From positions 1 to 64,000 of the forward strand of contig NZ_JQED01000008.1 of the NCBI RefSeq assembly GCF_000764225.1: 64,000 nucleotides of DNA. The letters are read 5' to 3'. Below the pieces are notes generated by a model, which saw only the letters and a list, made by a program, of their open reading frames with translations, searched no databases and had not been told where the DNA came from. Source of the DNA: Colwellia psychrerythraea. GTDB taxonomy: Bacteria; Pseudomonadota; Gammaproteobacteria; Enterobacterales; Alteromonadaceae. The position numbers and the translations under genes are program-made. Positions within the stretch are counted from its first letter, which is position 1; each line of letters starts with the position of its first letter. Of the stretch, positions 50,652-60,569 are shown one piece after another.

Positions 50652-52181
50652 GTGGAAGAATTAGTCAATACTATTAACGGCGTCATTTGGAGCCCAGCCC
50701 TTATATATTTGTGTTTAGGTACGGGGTTATTTTTTACTGTCGTGACGCGCTTTGTTCAATTACGTCATTTTAGGGAAATGTTTCGTTTATTACTTTCAGG
50801 TAAAAGTTCAGACCAGGGTATTTCATCGTTTCAAGCATTAGCTGTTTCATTATCAGGACGTGTAGGTACTGGTAATATTGCAGGTGTTGCTGCAGCAATC
50901 GGTTTTGGTGGCCCCGGTGCTGTTTTTTGGATGTGGATTGTCGCATTTTTTGGTGCTGCGACGGCTTATATAGAATCAACCAACGCACAAATATATAAAG
51001 AAGAAGAAGACGGTGTTTATCGTGGTGGTCCAGCATATTACATCGAAAAAGCCATGGGGCAAAAGTGGTATGCATGGATTTTTGCAATATCAACAATTTT
51101 GGCGTGTGGTGTATTATTACCTGTCGTTCAATCTAATGGTATTGGTGATTCATTGGTTAATGTTTTTGGTAATGGTGGCACAGTTACTTCATTTTTAGGA
51201 GACTTACCATTAACTAAAGTTTATGCAGCAACAATGATTGTATTAATTCTAGGGTTTATCATCTTTGGTGGTGTAAAACGTATTGCTCACTTCACACAAA
51301 TTGTTGTGCCATTTATGGCGTTGGCCTATATCATCATTGCTTGTGTTATTATCGCTTTGCACATTGATATTTTACCTGCGATATTCATGTCAATTATCTC
51401 AGATGCCTTTACGCCTATGGCTGGTTTTGGTGCCGCAATAGGTTGGGGTGTAAAACGTGGTGTTTATTCAAATGAAGCTGGTCAAGGTACTGGACCTCAT
51501 GCTGCAGCCGCTGCAGAAGTTGAACATCCTGCACAACAAGGTTTAGTGCAAGCATTCTCTGTTTATATTGATACCTTATTTGTTTGTTCTGCTACTGCGT
51601 TTATGATTTTAATTACTAAGTCTTATAATGTAATGCCTGAAGGCAGCAGTGTTTTGTTAGTGCAAAACCTTGCTGCTGATGTTGTGATCAGTGGCCCTGC
51701 ATTTACGCAGATTGCCGTAGATAGCGTATTGTCAGGTTTCGGTAAACCATTTATCGCTCTAGCCTTATTTTTCTTTGCCTTTACTACAGTACTTGCTTAC
51801 TATTTCATCGCAGAAAACAATGTTTCGTATATCAATAGAACCATTAAAATTCCAGCATTACGATTTGTGTTAAAAGTCATTCTCATGGCAGCTGTCTTTT
51901 ATGGCACAGTCGCACAACCAAGTGCAGCTTGGGGCATGGGTGATATTGGTGTTGGTTTGATGGCTTGGCTTAATATCATTGGCATTATCATTATCTTCTT
52001 TATGGCAAAACCTGCTGTAAAAGCATTAAAAGATTATGAAGCTCAGCAAAAAGCAGGCGTAACAAAATTCACTTTTGACCCTAAATCATTAGGCATTAAA
52101 AATGCTGATTTTTGGGAAGAACGCTTCGCGAAAGAAAACTCACAAGCAAGTAAATCAATAAACAAAAATACTGCAGATTAA
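50652..52181 (+). CDS. AGCS family sodium:alanine/glycine symporter
   Basis: A 509-residue transporter with about 11 helices. The AGCS signature is seen in SGRVGTGNIAGVAAAIGFGG followed by PGAVFWMWIVAF, plus GVKRGVYSNEAGQGTGPHAA and the C-terminal helices. It takes up alanine or glycine driven by sodium. GTG start with AGGAG 8 bases upstream. Converges with the AraC regulator; both share the terminator at 52201-52228. Confidence 0.94.
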   Translation: MEELVNTINGVIWSPALIYLCLGTGLFFTVVTRFVQLRHFREMFRLLLSGKSSDQGISSFQALAVSLSGRVGTGNIAGVAAAIGFGGPGAVFWMWIVAFFGAATAYIESTNAQIYKEEEDGVYRGGPAYYIEKAMGQKWYAWIFAISTILACGVLLPVVQSNGIGDSLVNVFGNGGTVTSFLGDLPLTKVYAATMIVLILGFIIFGGVKRIAHFTQIVVPFMALAYIIIACVIIALHIDILPAIFMSIISDAFTPMAGFGAAIGWGVKRGVYSNEAGQGTGPHAAAAAEVEHPAQQGLVQAFSVYIDTLFVCSATAFMILITKSYNVMPEGSSVLLVQNLAADVVISGPAFTQIAVDSVLSGFGKPFIALALFFFAFTTVLAYYFIAENNVSYINRTIKIPALRFVLKVILMAAVFYGTVAQPSAAWGMGDIGVGLMAWLNIIGIIIIFFMAKPAVKALKDYEAQQKAGVTKFTFDPKSLGIKNADFWEERFAKENSQASKSINKNTAD

Positions 52182-52200
52182 TAATTCACAGTGATTAACA

Positions 52201-52228
52201 AAAGCCGTTCATGATGAACGGCTTTTTT
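52201..52228. terminator. Bidirectional Rho-independent terminator
   Basis: AAAGCCGTTC (52201-52210) pairs with GAACGGCTTT (52216-52225) and is followed by T; A-rich on the left, so it can serve the convergent AraC gene too. Confidence 0.8.
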
Positions 52229-52279
52229 ATTGGTACTTTTAATAAAATGAACCAACTTGAAGCAACTGTTCGTTTACGG

Positions 52280-53299
52280 TTAGTTCAATAATTTGCTACG
52301 GTATTCAAGAGGGGAAAGATGCGTTTGTTTTTTAAAAGCCCGGGCAAATGTACTGGGAGAGCTGTAACCAAGTTGGTAGGTTATTTCAGTAATTGATATA
52401 TTTTTGCTCGCTAATTTTTGCTTGGCTAACATTAGGCGGACTGAGGTGAGGAGGGCTAAAAATGATTGCTTCTCAACACTCAGTTTTCTTTGCAAAGTAC
52501 GTTTACTCATATGTAATTTATAGGCAATGACATCTTCTGTTGGACAGCCTAAAGGTAATAGCTCATTTATCATTTTAATGACTTTATTACTTGTTTCGCC
52601 ATTATTCATTGAAGCAAGTTGTTTATTAATAAACACTTCGTTCATTTCGACTAACTCTGTATCATGAGTAGGTAGTGTTTCAGTGAGCAGCGCTTTAGAA
52701 AAAGCGATACCATTGACTGCTTGATCACCATAAACAGGGCACTGAAAATACTCTTCATAGGTTGTGTTATTCTCCGCTATGGGGAATTTAAAATATACAC
52801 CTTTAGCAGGGATGTTTTTACCTGCAGCCAATCGAAACATTTTTAAGAAAAAACCAAGGCCTAGTTCAATAGCACAAGGGTGGGTTTTAATGATATCGTT
52901 GTAAGTTAATCGCCGTTGATATTCAATTAATACTTCTTGCCCGTCGCCATTATCACGCTCTGTTAATTCAATTTGCATCGCGGTATTAATCAACTGGCTA
53001 CTAGCAATAAAACGTTTTAATCCTTCTTCTAAATTTGCACTAGCAAGCCAAGCCATACCGATACTCTTTAAGTAAGCCGGTTGAAATAAAGAAGCGGCAA
53101 CTAAACCAAGTTCATTATTCTGGGTTTCTCGTACAGCGATTTTCCATAATATTGCCATTTTTTCCATAGATACTCGCGTTTGAGCATCACTGGTAATATC
53201 AATATTAGCCGCTAAAAATATTGGGTCAGGCTCTACATCGTAAATAGAAAGTACTTGGGCAATGAGGCGTGGAATTGTTGACAGTGTAGTTTGGCTCAT
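52280..53299 (-). CDS. AraC family transcriptional regulator (arabinose-binding-domain type)
   Basis: A 339-residue regulator. The N-terminal part fits the Arabinose_bd (DUF) type of AraC regulators (VSMEKMAILWKIAVRETQNN, LGLVAASLFQPAYLKSIGMA). The C-terminal double HTH is clear: IAYKLHMSKRTLQRKLSVEK, ISITEITYQLGYSSPSTFAR and AFKKQTHLSPLEYRS. Inducer unknown. It converges on the symporter gene. The 234 bp upstream to 53533 hold no gene. Confidence 0.93.
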   Translation of the reverse strand: MSQTTLSTIPRLIAQVLSIYDVEPDPIFLAANIDITSDAQTRVSMEKMAILWKIAVRETQNNELGLVAASLFQPAYLKSIGMAWLASANLEEGLKRFIASSQLINTAMQIELTERDNGDGQEVLIEYQRRLTYNDIIKTHPCAIELGLGFFLKMFRLAAGKNIPAKGVYFKFPIAENNTTYEEYFQCPVYGDQAVNGIAFSKALLTETLPTHDTELVEMNEVFINKQLASMNNGETSNKVIKMINELLPLGCPTEDVIAYKLHMSKRTLQRKLSVEKQSFLALLTSVRLMLAKQKLASKNISITEITYQLGYSSPSTFARAFKKQTHLSPLEYRSKLLN

Positions 53300-53533
53300 A
53301 AATTCTCTATTGAGTTATTTATAAAAAACAACCTTACGTTTTTATCAATAATCTGTGTTAGCGGGTATCCACAAGAGTAGATTGTCCTATTTTGCACAGA
53401 AAATGGCACAAGGTGTTCAGCGAGGTAAATTAAATTCTAGCATTATATACCCGTAAGCAATCAAAATGCAGAATTTCAGTGGGAAAATAAACCTCCTTAT
53501 GCATTGAAAATAATTCATATATAAAGGCAAACA

Positions 53534-54247
53534 ATGTTAGTAAAAATACATAAAACATTTTCTACTTTGAACAGTATTTTATTGGTTATTTTTTTGCTTA
53601 GTGGATGCATGAATATTACTGAGCAACAACAATCAGGATTTCTCAAAAACTATGATGGGTTTGAAGATGTTTATGATCCTGATTACACGAAAGTGTATCG
53701 AAGTGAAAATTTCACTATAGACATGATTGCAGATATGCAACGGGTAAAATTAGTGCCATTTGAAATGTGGATTACACCAAGAGATGACGCTAAGTTTACG
53801 CCTGAAGAGTTGAAAGAATTTTCACAATATTTTCATCAACAAATGACAGCGCGATTAACTGCAAATAACTACGAAGTGGTTGATTTTTTGGGCCCAAGAA
53901 CGTTAATTATCCAAGGTGCTTTTTCAGGGGTGAAATTTGAAGAGCCAGCAATAATGCCAACAGACTTTGTTCCTTTTCGCATGGTAATGAATGCGGGGAA
54001 TTTGGCATATTTGCAAATAGTTGATAAAAGTGATGTGACCACTAAGGTCTCAGTAGAAATTGAATTTTTAAAAGGCATTCGCCGTGAAAGGGTTCTTGCT
54101 GCAATTAGCACTAAATATGTTGATACAACTATTGCTAACTCAGGCGAAGATAATATAAAGGTGGTCAAAGAATTACTTGATATGTGGGCAGCAAAGTTTG
54201 TTGACCGTTTAGTTGAAATACGCGCGGATAAATATGATGGTGTGTAA
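53534..54247 (+). CDS. DUF3313-like lipoprotein
   Basis: A 237-residue lipoprotein with lipobox FLLSGC (Cys about residue 25) followed by QQQSGFLKNYDGFEDVYDPD, MIADMQRVKLVPFEMWITP and YFHQQMTARLTANNYEVVDF. The SGFL-x-x-Y start and a C-terminal alpha/beta domain match DUF3313. Probably outer-membrane. Function unknown. AAAGG precedes the start. Confidence 0.82.
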   Translation: MLVKIHKTFSTLNSILLVIFLLSGCMNITEQQQSGFLKNYDGFEDVYDPDYTKVYRSENFTIDMIADMQRVKLVPFEMWITPRDDAKFTPEELKEFSQYFHQQMTARLTANNYEVVDFLGPRTLIIQGAFSGVKFEEPAIMPTDFVPFRMVMNAGNLAYLQIVDKSDVTTKVSVEIEFLKGIRRERVLAAISTKYVDTTIANSGEDNIKVVKELLDMWAAKFVDRLVEIRADKYDGV

Positions 54248-54583
54248 TACTAATCATCTATTATTCGTATAACTTTTCTAGGCGTAGTTTCTTGGGTCGT
54301 TGCTGTTTTTCATAACGTTGTAATAGTATCAGAACATATAAAAATAGTGCCGCTAGAACTTATCAATGCTTACTACAAAACTGCTATTTGATGGTGAGAC
54401 GAGTAACGCATGATTAATCCACTTAAATAATTATTAATTCAATCTTGGTTATTTCTACTCGCTAGATTAGTGAAATAGCAAAATAGGTCAGGTATACTAA
54501 GCGACATTAATTCAGGCAGTCTTATTTTTTTTTATGCTAAAGTGCCTGCTTAAACGTTTAACTATCATTGTATGAGTATCTAA
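54248..54583. other. Intergenic stretch with no gene recognised
   Basis: AT-rich, with no open frame of credible coding character and no stable hairpin noticed. It must contain the promoter of the zinc-ribbon gene at 54584. Confidence 0.4.
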
Positions 54584-54913
54584 ATGGCCGTTATCAATTG
54601 TCCGAGTTGTAAGAAAAAAATCTCTGATAAAGCAAAAACTTGTAATCATTGTAACCTTGATTTATCTGAACTCGACGCCGATAAACTTGCCAGCCTAAAC
54701 CGTGTTAATTTAATCAATACAACACAACGCTTAATGAACTATTCTTTTATCGCCATGTTATTATTTTGTGGTGGATTCCTTTTTATGTTTTGGGAAGGTG
54801 TCGAGCCGGGCAGTTGGCAGCACAATCTTGCTATGGGCAGTACTATTATCGGATTTGTCATGTATATCGTCATCCGTGCCATGTTGCTGTTTACCAAACG
54901 CAAAGCAAAATAG
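54584..54913 (+). CDS. Zinc-ribbon membrane protein
   Basis: A 109-residue protein: an N-terminal zinc ribbon with two CxxC pairs (NCPSCKKKISDKAKTCNHCN) then an acidic linker and two helices (about 50-70 and 83-103). The ribbon faces the cytoplasm. Such small ribbon-plus-helix proteins are common and unassigned. Likely transcribed with the next gene (79 bp gap). Confidence 0.75.
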   Translation: MAVINCPSCKKKISDKAKTCNHCNLDLSELDADKLASLNRVNLINTTQRLMNYSFIAMLLFCGGFLFMFWEGVEPGSWQHNLAMGSTIIGFVMYIVIRAMLLFTKRKAK

Positions 54914-54992
54914 TTTAATAATGCCATCATTGATATGCATAGAATAAAAATGTTTACCCTAATTTTCATACAACTTATACCTCGGAATTCTA

Positions 54993-55316
54993 ATGGATGT
55001 AATCAAAACCATAGACGCAATGTCAAATGACATGTACTTACGCCTAAAATGTGCTGCCGAAACAGGAAAGTGGCCTGAAGGTACCGTTGTCGACGAAGCT
55101 CAACGTGCCACGGCATTACAATTAAGTATGGCTTATCAAGCGAGACATCTGAAAAATGATGAATTGCTCACTATCGGTCCAGATGGCCATGTAGTTGAAA
55201 AAAACAAACGTCAGTTAAAGTCTGAATTCTCTAGCTATAAAGCCGAAGAAGAATTGAAAAGCTGCACAAAACCAACACAAGCGGATATCGCTTATTTCAG
55301 TAACAATGAGCTGTAG
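54993..55316 (+). CDS. YeaC family protein (DUF1315)
   Basis: A 107-residue protein with the DUF1315 pattern: MYLRLKCAAETGKWPEGTVV, DEAQRATALQLSMAYQARHL and MVVEKNK-like basic middle, ending KPTQADIAYFSNNEL. The family is found in gammaproteobacteria and its role is unknown. No membrane segment. It lies 52 bp before the DUF349 gene on the same strand. Confidence 0.9.
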   Translation: MDVIKTIDAMSNDMYLRLKCAAETGKWPEGTVVDEAQRATALQLSMAYQARHLKNDELLTIGPDGHVVEKNKRQLKSEFSSYKAEEELKSCTKPTQADIAYFSNNEL

Positions 55317-55368
55317 CCCTGTATTCAAATCGCTCTTGTTATTCTCCAACTGAATGAATTAAAAAACT

Positions 55369-58236
55369 ATGATCTTCTCCAAATTATTTAAAACAAAAAT
55401 TAAATGGCAACACAAAGACGCTACCGTGCGCATTGCAGCGATTAATGATGAATTATCAGCTGATAACAGTGAACAACTTGCCATTTTGATGGACCTTATC
55501 AAGCAAGATAGCAGTGATTTAGTGCGTCGCGCAGCCTTAATCAAAGTAGGAACACTTGAGTGTTATCTAGCTGCAAGTCAGGATAATGATCAACCAAAAG
55601 TAAAGCAGTTTGCTAACAAACAAGTACACGATATTTTAACGACAGATCATAATGTTGTGATCAGCTCACAGCAAAAACAATCACTATTAGCCGAACAAGA
55701 TACTTTATCACTATTAGGCACAGCATTATTAGAAGCATGGCTAGCTCATGAACAAGATAGCGCTATTATGATTTCCCTTTATCAACAAATCAGTGCGCGT
55801 AAAACCACAACGCATCTATTGACTCACAGCTTCAGTCAAAAGCAAGACCCAGAATTTCAAGCTTACATTATCAATCAAGTTGACGATGGCAAAGTGTTAG
55901 AAAAATTAAGTAAAAAAGCTTGTAATAAAGAATTAACGCAACAGATTCAAGACAAACTAAGTGCTATACAAACTGCCGTTGAGAAACCTCAAAAATTAGA
56001 AAAGCAAATACAATTAACATTAGCTAAATTACAAGCGCTAAAAGATGTGGGTGATTATGGTGTTTATAAAAACCGTAAAGCAACGCTAATTAATGATTGG
56101 CAACTACTTGCAACAGATTTGGATATTTTTCCGGAAGAAAAAAACTTAGCGTTTACAGAAAAATATCAAAGTATTATTGCGCATTTAGAAAAGTTGTTCA
56201 TTGCCAAAGCTGAAAACTATCAACAACAAATCATTGCTGATAAGTTGGCCCATGATAAGCAGCAAGATAAAAAAGATTTTACACAACAGCTTAATCACAT
56301 TAGTCAATCGATTACCACAGCCGTTTTTTCAAGTGACAAATTTGATGAGGAATCTTTCAAAGAGTTGTTGAAAACGTTAACAACCCGTATTAAAGCTTCT
56401 GTTCTTAATAAAGAGGAACAACAAGTGTTTATTGCGCAAGTTGTGCAATTAACTAAACGGTTGAATGAAATACCTGAAATAGCTGAATCGGTTAGTCAAG
56501 CGACTCATTTAATTTCAAAAATATCACAACTGACATTACCTAAATCATTAGATGAACTAAACGATCGTCAGCAAACCTATAATGATTGGTTAAAATCCTG
56601 GCGTGTTATTGAGCAGAAAACTGCTGGTATTTTACCTGAGTCGATTGTGCAAGCTCAAAAAGAAATAGTTTCAACGTGGCAGGGCGGATTAAAGTCGCTG
56701 CAAAGCCAGCAAAAAGAGTTGTTTTTTCAACACAAGAAAAAACTCCAAGACATAAAGCGTCTACTTAACAATGGCAAATACAAAGTTTGTTTTGGTTTAT
56801 TTAAGGGGGTGAAAGAAAGTTTTCATCAGCTGTCTTCTCAGCAACATCAGCAATTACAACGTGATTTTGATCAAGTAAATGAAAAAATGATCGAGCTAAG
56901 CGATTGGGAACATTATATTGCGACACCCCGTAAGCAAGAACTGTTGTTAGCCATTCAAGAACTTGTTGATGCACCATTAGATAATCCAAATGAACAAGCA
57001 GCAAAAGTTAAAGCGTTTCGTAGCACTTGGAATTCATTAGGTCATGCAGATGAAGATATAGATAAGCAATTAAATGAGCAGTTTAACCAGCGATGCGAGC
57101 AAGCGTTTGCGCCTTGTCGTATATTCTATGCTGAACAAGATAAAATGCGTTTGCAGCATTTAGATCAACGTCAAAAAATAATTGCCAAAGCAGAGTTATA
57201 TGCTGCGCAGCTTAATGATGAACAAGCATCAGATAAGCCAGATTTTAAACAACTTGATGCTCAGCTCAATAATCTGCAACAACAATGGAATAATGCGGGT
57301 GAAGTGGATCGTAATCAATACAAAAAATTGCAGTTGAAATTTAAAAATTCGATAGCACCGATTAAAACTGCCATAGGTATTTTTCATTCGAGTAATATTG
57401 CCGCAAAACAAGCGCTAATTGTTGAAGCTGAAGCTTTATTGGAAAATGAAGACATATTAGCAGCAATCGAAACGGCTAAGCAGTTGCAACAATCATGGCG
57501 CAAAGTTGGCTTTGCTGGCAATCATCAAGAAAATCAACTTTGGCAAAAATTTCGTCAAGTAAATGATGAGTTATTTGGTAAAAGGCAGCAATTTAAATCA
57601 GAGCAACAAGCGGTTTTATCGACTCAACAACAACTGTTTACTGACAAAGTCATTATTATTGAAGAGTCGTTAAACGCCGTTACGGTTGAGAATGATCAGC
57701 AAGTACTACAATCAATTGAACAGCAAGCTGAGGCATTATTAGCAGAAGTTATTGCAAATAGACCCGTAATTAAACCTGTGGTTAATCGCATTGAAAAAAT
57801 TATTAAAAAAGTTGCTCAATTAATTCAAACTAAGACTGAAGCGAAAGAGCAACAAACTTGGTGTAATTTGTTTGAATTAATGTCTCTGAGTGCTCAAAAC
57901 AGCCAAGACTTCGAAACATTGCAAACGTCAACGCTGTTTAATAGTATGTCTAGTTATTGGCAAAAACGTTTTCAAGAGCATGCAAAGTTAACAAAAGAAG
58001 CGCAAGCCGGTGTTCGCTTTGACAAAACATTAGAGATTGAAATTTTAGGTAAAAGCGATTCTCCTGCGGAGTTAGCTGAGCAGCGCATGAAAGTTCAAGT
58101 GCAATTAATGCAAGAACAAATGCTTTCAGGCTCTGACATCAATTTAAATAGGTTACTGGTTGATTGGTTGATGTTAGGCGCACTGGTTGAAAGTGATTTA
58201 CCACTTATTGAGCGGTTAAAAGCCATTTATTGCTAA
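55369..58236 (+). CDS. Large DUF349 coiled-coil protein
   Basis: A 955-residue soluble protein rich in Gln and Lys with long alpha-helical segments. DUF349 repeats are visible: LQQQWNNAGEVDRNQYKKLQ near 645 and LQQSWRKVGFAGNHQENQLW with FRQVNDELFGKR near 720. The N-terminal part resembles a HEAT-like helical region. The family occurs in gammaproteobacteria and Bacteroidetes and has no firm function; older notes call it a DNA-repair ATPase, but no Walker motif is seen here. Terminator follows. Confidence 0.88.
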   Translation: MIFSKLFKTKIKWQHKDATVRIAAINDELSADNSEQLAILMDLIKQDSSDLVRRAALIKVGTLECYLAASQDNDQPKVKQFANKQVHDILTTDHNVVISSQQKQSLLAEQDTLSLLGTALLEAWLAHEQDSAIMISLYQQISARKTTTHLLTHSFSQKQDPEFQAYIINQVDDGKVLEKLSKKACNKELTQQIQDKLSAIQTAVEKPQKLEKQIQLTLAKLQALKDVGDYGVYKNRKATLINDWQLLATDLDIFPEEKNLAFTEKYQSIIAHLEKLFIAKAENYQQQIIADKLAHDKQQDKKDFTQQLNHISQSITTAVFSSDKFDEESFKELLKTLTTRIKASVLNKEEQQVFIAQVVQLTKRLNEIPEIAESVSQATHLISKISQLTLPKSLDELNDRQQTYNDWLKSWRVIEQKTAGILPESIVQAQKEIVSTWQGGLKSLQSQQKELFFQHKKKLQDIKRLLNNGKYKVCFGLFKGVKESFHQLSSQQHQQLQRDFDQVNEKMIELSDWEHYIATPRKQELLLAIQELVDAPLDNPNEQAAKVKAFRSTWNSLGHADEDIDKQLNEQFNQRCEQAFAPCRIFYAEQDKMRLQHLDQRQKIIAKAELYAAQLNDEQASDKPDFKQLDAQLNNLQQQWNNAGEVDRNQYKKLQLKFKNSIAPIKTAIGIFHSSNIAAKQALIVEAEALLENEDILAAIETAKQLQQSWRKVGFAGNHQENQLWQKFRQVNDELFGKRQQFKSEQQAVLSTQQQLFTDKVIIIEESLNAVTVENDQQVLQSIEQQAEALLAEVIANRPVIKPVVNRIEKIIKKVAQLIQTKTEAKEQQTWCNLFELMSLSAQNSQDFETLQTSTLFNSMSSYWQKRFQEHAKLTKEAQAGVRFDKTLEIEILGKSDSPAELAEQRMKVQVQLMQEQMLSGSDINLNRLLVDWLMLGALVESDLPLIERLKAIYC

Positions 58237-58274
58237 TAGATAAATGGTGATAATAAGCCCTATAGCTAAATGAA

Positions 58275-58314
58275 AAATCAGTTTGTCTCTGCCCTAAGAG
58301 ACACACTGATTTTT
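58275..58314 (+). terminator. Rho-independent terminator
   Basis: AAATCAGT...TCTCT before position 58290 pairs with AGAGA...ACTGATTT after 58296, around GCCCTA, followed by a run of T. Confidence 0.8.
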
Positions 58315-58347
58315 TTATTCTCCCAGATATAAAACTGGAGTATTACT

Positions 58348-58734
58348 ATGAAAAAATACCTCACACTCTTGTTAATTTTACTATGCTATTCAGCAACCTC
58401 AGCTAATCTTTCTGAAAGAGAGCAACAAAGAAGCAGAATAGTTAAAGGAATATATCAACTTACAGATGGTGCATTGGCATTGTGCCCTAAACAAGATGCA
58501 GCTGCCTTTAGCAAAACACTGTCGTTATTTAAAAATAATTTTCCAGCAGTGATGGATTTAGTTAAGCGCTCGCCTTATCGCCCGGTAACCAAACAAAACA
58601 ATGTCGAAGCTACTGCGGTATTAGCACAACAGTGTTTATTTAAACAAAGAATGCTTAATAACATGATGGTAACAGAGGAAGGTAAAAAAACTATGGCCAA
58701 AGCATTACAAACATTAACCGGTGCAATGAAGTAA
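58348..58734 (+). CDS. Small secreted protein, unknown function
   Basis: Not recognised. 128 residues with a signal peptide (KYLTLLLILLCYSATSA), then a mainly helical mature protein with two cysteines (ALCPKQDA and AQQCLFKQR) that can form a disulfide, ending KKTMAKALQTLTGAMK. GGAG lies about 8 bases upstream. Probably periplasmic. Confidence 0.68.
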   Translation: MKKYLTLLLILLCYSATSANLSEREQQRSRIVKGIYQLTDGALALCPKQDAAAFSKTLSLFKNNFPAVMDLVKRSPYRPVTKQNNVEATAVLAQQCLFKQRMLNNMMVTEEGKKTMAKALQTLTGAMK

Positions 58735-58983
58735 GTGTTTGAATTCTATTAATGAATAATTTCGATTTGTGTGAAAAACCTAATGAGCAACCAAGCTCGT
58801 AAGTCGACGTATCATTATTGACCTAATCAACTATATTGCTCAAAAATTAACGGGCATATGCAATAATTCGAAACGCTAAACGGCTCAATAAATAAATCCT
58901 TCTGCTATTATTGCTTTCCTTCCTTAATGCTACCGCGTACTCTTACTGCTTGTTTTCAATATAAAAAAGGAGTGAAATATAGT

Positions 58984-59505
58984 ATGTATCCATATTTTAA
59001 GTTAATCGCAACCCTATTGAGGGCCAAAAAGAGCCCTCAGCTCAACTTGGATGATAAAAGTGTGTTGAGTTGCCGTGCAGGATTAACTGATATTGATATT
59101 TTTGTTGAATTAAATAATGCACGTCATCTAACGTATATGGAATTTGGTCGTTGGGATTTTGCTCAACGCACTGGCTTACTTAGCCTGATGAGGCAAAACA
59201 AATGGGCTTTTGCCGTTGGTGGTGCAAGTGTGCGCTATCGAAGAAGGATCGCTTTTTGGAAAAAATTTACCGTCACTAGCCAAGTTATTTGTCATGATGG
59301 ACGTTGGTTTTATTTTTTACAAGAAACTCATGCCGAAAACAAAATTTGTTCGTCAGCGTTAATTAAAGCTGCATTTACCTCAAAAAACGGATTAGTTCCT
59401 GCCACAGAAGTGTTAGCTGCCTACGGTAAACCAATACCCAACTTCGATGTTCCTGAGTGGGTTAATGCATGGATTGACGCTGAAAGTCAGCGACCTTGGC
59501 CGTAA
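58984..59505 (+). CDS. Acyl-CoA thioesterase-like hotdog protein
   Basis: About 173 residues from ATG 58984, with AGGAG 11 bases upstream; an in-frame ATG at 58927 is less likely. Hotdog/THEM6-like outline: CRAGLTDIDIFVELNNARHL followed by TYMEFGRWDFAQRTGLL, VGGASVRYRRRIAFWKKFTV and WFYFLQETHAENKICSSALI. The D-x-N-x-H-x-x-N/Y catalytic area is visible as ELNNARHL. It likely hydrolyses acyl-CoA or acyl-ACP thioesters. Confidence 0.82.
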   Translation: MYPYFKLIATLLRAKKSPQLNLDDKSVLSCRAGLTDIDIFVELNNARHLTYMEFGRWDFAQRTGLLSLMRQNKWAFAVGGASVRYRRRIAFWKKFTVTSQVICHDGRWFYFLQETHAENKICSSALIKAAFTSKNGLVPATEVLAAYGKPIPNFDVPEWVNAWIDAESQRPWP

Positions 59506-59585
59506 CTGCGATTATATTTACACAAAACTATATTCTCTATACAATCTAATTATCGTCAATAAAACAATTTGTTAGCCTAATTAAA

Positions 59586-59771
59586 ATGAAATTTATTTTT
59601 GCCTTACTTTGTCCTTTTTTACTGTCGTCGTGTGTCTATTATGGTGTTCAACGTGACCTTGGGGGCAATCCATCAAAGCCATGTACGAAAGGCACTAGTA
59701 AGCAAAATACACAATGTAAAGCTGAAATAAAAGCGATCAATAATGAAATTAGAAACAAATCTAATGATTAG
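59586..59771 (+). CDS. Small lipoprotein, 61 residues
   Basis: A short lipoprotein: MKFIFALLCPFLLSSCVYYG with lipobox LLSSC (Cys at 16), then a polar basic tail with two cysteines (KPCTKGTSKQNTQCKAE). Such small lipoproteins are common and unassigned. Its stop overlaps the next gene's start by 8 bp, suggesting coupled translation. Confidence 0.65.
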   Translation: MKFIFALLCPFLLSSCVYYGVQRDLGGNPSKPCTKGTSKQNTQCKAEIKAINNEIRNKSND

Positions 59772-60252
59772 AGCAGTACAAGTAGAAGATGCTAACCGTA
59801 TTAGTGCTATTTATAACCATTACATTGTACATACAGTTGTAACCTTTGAAGAAGAAGTTATAACGGCATCGGAGATAACCAAGCGTATCGGAAAAATTAC
59901 TGCTGACGGTTTACCTTGGTTTGTTGCTGAAGATAGGGCTGGCAATATCCTAGGTTATGCCTACGCAGCTAAATGGCGTGATAGGTTTTCTTATCGGTTT
60001 TCAGTTGAAGTCACTGTTTATTTGGACCCTAAGTATATTTCAAAGGGTCTTGGCACGAAATTATATCAAGTATTATTTGACGAGCTCAAAGGTAAAAATA
60101 TTCACAGTGCTATCGGTGGAATTACGCTGCCAAATGAAGGGAGTGTCGCTTTACATGAAAAATTCGGCATGATAAAAGTTGCACACTTTAACGAAGTCGG
60201 CTGGAAATTTAACCGTTGGTTAGATGTTGGTTATTGGCAAGTAACTATTTAG
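59764..60252 (+). CDS. Phosphinothricin-type N-acetyltransferase (GNAT)
   Basis: About 162 residues. The start MIRAVQVEDANRISAIYNHY followed by VTFEEEVITASEITKRIGKI is typical of the PAT/bar subgroup of GNAT, as are PWFVAEDRAGNILGYAYAAK and the CoA motif YISKGLGTKLYQVLFDELKG. NEGSVALHEKFGMIKVAHF and GWKFNRWLDVGYWQ complete the family pattern. ATG 59764 is chosen because it fits family starts; 59743 is in frame. Substrates include phosphinothricin or methionine analogues in relatives. Confidence 0.86.
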   Translation: MIRAVQVEDANRISAIYNHYIVHTVVTFEEEVITASEITKRIGKITADGLPWFVAEDRAGNILGYAYAAKWRDRFSYRFSVEVTVYLDPKYISKGLGTKLYQVLFDELKGKNIHSAIGGITLPNEGSVALHEKFGMIKVAHFNEVGWKFNRWLDVGYWQVTI

Positions 60253-60569
60253 GGAATGGTTAAAGCGTAAAATACCCCTTTTGCAACAGGGTGCTTGCTT
60301 TTTGATAAGCCAATAGCAGTCTTTTTAAAAAGTTAACTAACAAATACCTAAAGCACAAAACTTGCTAGTAACAACAAACTCATTTGGCACATATCACTAT
60401 TTACACTGGCAGCATAGCCTTACAATCCAACAGGTTTTATCGTTTTAACCGCATCCTACAATTTGTATTATCCAAGGTGATTCCCTTACATTTTTCGAGT
60501 GTTTATGATTAAGTAGGTGCCATTACAAATATTCACTTTAATTGAAACAAACGTCAAAGGTACGCATTT
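60253..60569. other. Intergenic stretch with a weak hairpin only
   Basis: Directly after the acetyltransferase, ACCCC..AGGGT near 60274-60291 forms a weak hairpin before a T-rich tract, possibly a terminator. No gene or strong promoter recognised in the rest. Confidence 0.35.
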
